DNA from: Gammaproteobacteria bacterium
Lineage (GTDB): Bacteria > Pseudomonadota > Gammaproteobacteria > Steroidobacterales > JABDKV01
Length of the DNA stretch: 6,793 nt
Direction: 5' to 3'
Assembly (NCBI GenBank): GCA_029862285.1
Contig: JAOTXR010000119.1
Location: 1-6,793 of the forward strand
Part shown: positions 4,569-6,793 of the stretch, piece by piece
Layout of the letters: every line of letters starts with the position of its first letter
Numbering within the stretch: the stretch's first letter is position 1
Notes under the pieces: model-generated
Databases searched by the model: none
The model's input: only the letters and a program-made list of their open reading frames with translations
What the model was told of the DNA's origin: nothing
Program-made: the position numbers and the translations under genes

Positions 4569-6155
4569 ATGAACATGAAAATGAATAAATTACGCCTGGT
4601 CTTCTCATTGCTGCTACTGAGCCTAATGACCCACGTGGCTACCGGTGACGAATTGACGGATTTCCAAAGCGGTAACGGTGAGGTCGTTCGCCTCTCGGTA
4701 TTCAAGTCGCGAGTACTTCAGCTCGACCGCCCGGCACGACGAGTGTCCGTTGGTAGTCCTGACATTGCCGACATACTGATCCTCCGATCGAGCCAGCTAT
4801 ACGTCCTGGGCAAGGACATTGGTACCACCAACGTGTTGTTATGGGATAGCAAAGATCAGCTGATCCGCGCGATCAACGTCGAAGTCACACATGACCTGGA
4901 AGGGCTCAAAAAACTGCTGCACGATTTACTGCCCGGCGAGCCCATCGAAGTGCGTAGCGCATTGCGTTCGCTGGTACTCAGCGGCCAGGTTTCGAACCTG
5001 GACACCATGCAATCTGCGCTGCGGATTGGCCAGAGTTTCCTGCAGCAGATTGCGACGGCGAAGCAAAAACAAACCTTCGAACAGGCGCCGGCCGGTGGCG
5101 ACGACCAGGTTGCCGGGGAAGTAATCAATATGATGACCGTGGCAGGCAATCACCAGGTCATGCTGGAGGTCAAGGTTGCGGAAATTTCCCGTACGATGCT
5201 CAAGAGTTTCAAAATGAACTTCAACGCGATCGACAACGGCAGCAGTGGCCGCTGGAATTACGGCGCAGTAAATGGCGGCGGGACTTTCCCGGATGCGAGG
5301 TTCGACCCGGGCGACTTGCGAGTGCCGGTTTTTGGCGACGCTTCCGGTGAAGACTCAATCATCGGTCCGGTCATCGATGAATTCCAGCCAAATGACTTAA
5401 CGATCAGCGACACCGGTTTTTTTGCCAGCTTTCTCACCGATAATTTTCTGTTCAATACGATGCTGGATGCTGCCAAAGAACAGGGATTGGCCAAGATATT
5501 GGCCGAGCCAACCCTGACTACGCAATCAGGCAAAGAGGCCGAGTTCCTCTCGGGCGGAGAATTCCCCATACCGGTACCGCAGGGACTCGACACCATCACA
5601 ATTATGTTCAAGGAATTTGGTGTCGGCGTGAAGTTTCTTCCGATTGTCGTAGACGAAAACCAGATCAATCTGCAACTCAGCGTCAGCGTCAGCGATCTGG
5701 TCAGCGCAGATGCCGTGACCTTCCAGCCGAGCCTGGTCTCGCAGGGTTTCTTTATTCCGGCACTCAGCAAACGTAGCGCCAGTACGACGGTCGAACTGGC
5801 AAACGGCCAAACGATCGGTATCGCAGGACTGATCAACGAAGACCTGCGTGAGGTAGTCAGCAAGTTCCCTGGATTGGGCGATCTTCCCGTGATCGGTCAC
5901 CTGTTCCGCAGCCAGGAATTCATCAAGGGTGAAACCGAGCTGGTTATCCTGGTCACACCACACCTGGCAAAGCCACTGCCGCCGAACCAGATCCAGTTGC
6001 CAACCGACAACTTCATCGAACCAAGCGACACCGAGTTCTACCTGATGGGTCGCATGGAGGGGCGTAGCCAGGAGGCCGAGACCGAAGCGCTCCCCGAAAA
6101 AGTTACCACGCAGACCAGCGGCGCCGAAGGCAATTTCGGCCATTCGATTCACTGA
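4569..6155 (+). CDS. cpaC: Tad outer-membrane secretin CpaC/RcpA
   Basis: This 528-residue secretin forms the outer-membrane channel for the Flp pilus. A signal peptide (about 1-26, with hydrophobic LVFSLLLLSLM) is followed by the pilus/secretin N-terminal domain (about 37-106, including RPARRVSVGSPDIADIL), a BON-like domain (about 107-165, LSGQVSNLDTMQSAL), and the secretin domain (about 195-468). The latter contains EPTLTTQSGKEAEFLSGGEF (313-332), the signature LGDLPVIGHLFRS and the final beta strand ELVILVTPHL. A polar tail (470-528) begins with the LPTDNFIEPSD-type segment I associate with Tad secretins. Length is normal for RcpA/CpaC. Three in-frame ATGs (4569, 4575, 4581) are close together; the first fits GAAGAGA 8 bases upstream. 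Its partners are CpaB upstream and possibly the lipoprotein immediately downstream. Confidence 0.96.
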   Translation: MNMKMNKLRLVFSLLLLSLMTHVATGDELTDFQSGNGEVVRLSVFKSRVLQLDRPARRVSVGSPDIADILILRSSQLYVLGKDIGTTNVLLWDSKDQLIRAINVEVTHDLEGLKKLLHDLLPGEPIEVRSALRSLVLSGQVSNLDTMQSALRIGQSFLQQIATAKQKQTFEQAPAGGDDQVAGEVINMMTVAGNHQVMLEVKVAEISRTMLKSFKMNFNAIDNGSSGRWNYGAVNGGGTFPDARFDPGDLRVPVFGDASGEDSIIGPVIDEFQPNDLTISDTGFFASFLTDNFLFNTMLDAAKEQGLAKILAEPTLTTQSGKEAEFLSGGEFPIPVPQGLDTITIMFKEFGVGVKFLPIVVDENQINLQLSVSVSDLVSADAVTFQPSLVSQGFFIPALSKRSASTTVELANGQTIGIAGLINEDLREVVSKFPGLGDLPVIGHLFRSQEFIKGETELVILVTPHLAKPLPPNQIQLPTDNFIEPSDTEFYLMGRMEGRSQEAETEALPEKVTTQTSGAEGNFGHSIH

Positions 6156-6166
6156 GGGCCATAAAA

Positions 6167-6439
6167 ATGAATTACAAAACAATAATGATCCTGGCATCGG
6201 CAATGTCATTCGTTGGCTGTGCAACCCATAGCTCACGATTGGAAGACACCTATGGCGATTCGGTACGTAGCATGATCTATAACCAGATTGCCGATCCGGA
6301 AACGGCAGCCAATCCGGACCCGGATCCGGTGCTCGGTTATGACGGATCGAAAGCCGAGAACGTGCTCGATGCCCACAACAAGAACGTGACCAAAGCGGAT
6401 CAGACTAACAGAGACATAGACCTGAATATCGGTAGGTAA
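6167..6439 (+). CDS. Small Tad-locus lipoprotein (candidate secretin helper)
   Basis: The 90-residue product has a lipoprotein signal: lysine at position 4, a hydrophobic stretch 5-16, and FVGC with C18 as the lipidation site. Phe at -3 is slightly off the classical lipobox. A31-aspartate sorting signal is absent at +2 (residue 19 is Ala), so outer-membrane sorting is expected. The mature part is short, hydrophilic and probably partly disordered, with SRLEDTYGDSVRSMIYNQ near the start, which resembles small lipoproteins I recall from other Tad loci. A role as pilotin or accessory of the secretin is inferred from position and small size. GAGGG (6154-6158) overlaps the secretin stop, so the gap is only 11 bp and translation is likely coupled. 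The next gene begins 21 bp later. Confidence 0.8.
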   Translation: MNYKTIMILASAMSFVGCATHSSRLEDTYGDSVRSMIYNQIADPETAANPDPDPVLGYDGSKAENVLDAHNKNVTKADQTNRDIDLNIGR

Positions 6440-6460
6440 ACTCCACACGGAGAGCAGACA

Positions 6461-6793
6461 ATGACAGGTATAACGCGACAGTTCAGGAATCCACCAAAGA
6501 GACAGGACGGCATTATCGTCGTTATTGTCGCTATCGGTGCGGTAGCATTGCTGGGCGCGGGTGCGCTCGCATTCGATGTCGGCCACGTTATCCTCAGCAA
6601 AACGCGGCTGCAAAATTCGGTCGATGCGGCCGCGCTGAGCGGTGCGAAGGAAATCGATATATCCGGTGACACGACCCAGGCTGCCGCTGCAGCGCGCGAT
6701 GCATTCCAGCAGAATGCGCTGGCAGACGGCAATCATGATCTGCTCGAGTACTTCAACGACGGCGGCGCTGTCGATGTCCAGTTTTCTGCGACG
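6461..6793 (+). CDS. TadG-like pilus-assembly membrane protein, N-terminal fragment
   Basis: The frame opens at ATG 6461, with GGAG (6449-6452) 8 bases before it, and runs off the right edge after 111 codons. After a basic N-terminus (1-15) comes QDGIIVVIVAIGAVALLGAG with one transmembrane helix (about 18-38), then FDVGHVILSKTRLQNSVDAA (38-57) and ALSGAKEI. This is the hallmark of the TadE/TadG-like N-terminal domain, where the helix is followed by 'DxGxxxxxxxxLQxxxDAAALAGA'. Unlike TadE/TadF pseudopilins it has no Glu at +5 after the glycine, which favours TadG-type over a processed pseudopilin. TadG-like proteins often continue into a von Willebrand A domain, but that part is outside the window. 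The protein is expected to sit in the inner membrane with its bulk in the periplasm. Its place directly after the lipoprotein, ahead of any TadA-C genes, continues the operon. Confidence 0.88.
   Translation, partial: MTGITRQFRNPPKRQDGIIVVIVAIGAVALLGAGALAFDVGHVILSKTRLQNSVDAAALSGAKEIDISGDTTQAAAAARDAFQQNALADGNHDLLEYFNDGGAVDVQFSAT

Noticed and set aside
3316..4705. Long minus-strand open frames opposite the ATPase, cpaB and cpaC genes
   Set aside because: They are antisense shadows of well-supported + strand genes, with low-complexity translations and no family resemblance.
6233..6736. Minus-strand open frames opposite the lipoprotein and TadG-like gene
   Set aside because: They overlap two clear + strand genes with ribosome binding sites and show no domain of their own.

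Overview
The window holds the first part of a Tad (tight adherence, Flp-type) pilus locus. It most likely comes from a gammaproteobacterium. That placement rests on protein style, a coding GC content that looks moderately high (roughly mid-50s percent by eye) and the gene order, not on any marker gene, so treat it as provisional.

Left flank (1-1113): the tail of a MscS-type mechanosensitive channel gene on the + strand converges on a minus-strand gene. That gene encodes a two-domain regulator, with an N-terminal response-regulator receiver and a C-terminal AraC-type DNA-binding domain.

Intergenic block (1114-1514): about 400 bp, visibly more AT-rich than the genes, separates the divergent regulator from flp. 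It is dense in repeats: two pairs of 11-bp direct repeats, a family of GCAAGA-NNN-TCC motifs (two copies exactly 21 bp apart), a 7+1+7 palindrome just upstream of the regulator, and two perfect palindromes directly before the flp ribosome binding site. This is where regulator input to the pilus operon would be expected.

Pilus operon (1515-6793, all +): flp (major pilin), a strong hairpin, tadV/cpaA (prepilin peptidase), a winged-helix plus AAA+ ATPase that is neither TadA nor TadZ, cpaB/rcpC (SAF-domain protein), cpaC/rcpA (outer-membrane secretin), a small lipoprotein, and the start of a TadG-like membrane protein that runs off the right edge. Gaps between the genes after tadV are short (2 to 40 bp), consistent with one transcript.

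Likely cooperation: TadV cleaves Flp prepilin at the inner membrane, CpaC forms the outer-membrane pore with CpaB at its periplasmic side, and the lipoprotein may help the secretin. The post-flp hairpin could keep pilin mRNA more abundant than the downstream assembly genes. TadZ, TadA, TadB and TadC are not in the window and presumably lie further right. The two most unusual items are the wHTH-AAA+ ATPase embedded in the operon and the divergent receiver-AraC regulator with its repeat-rich control region.
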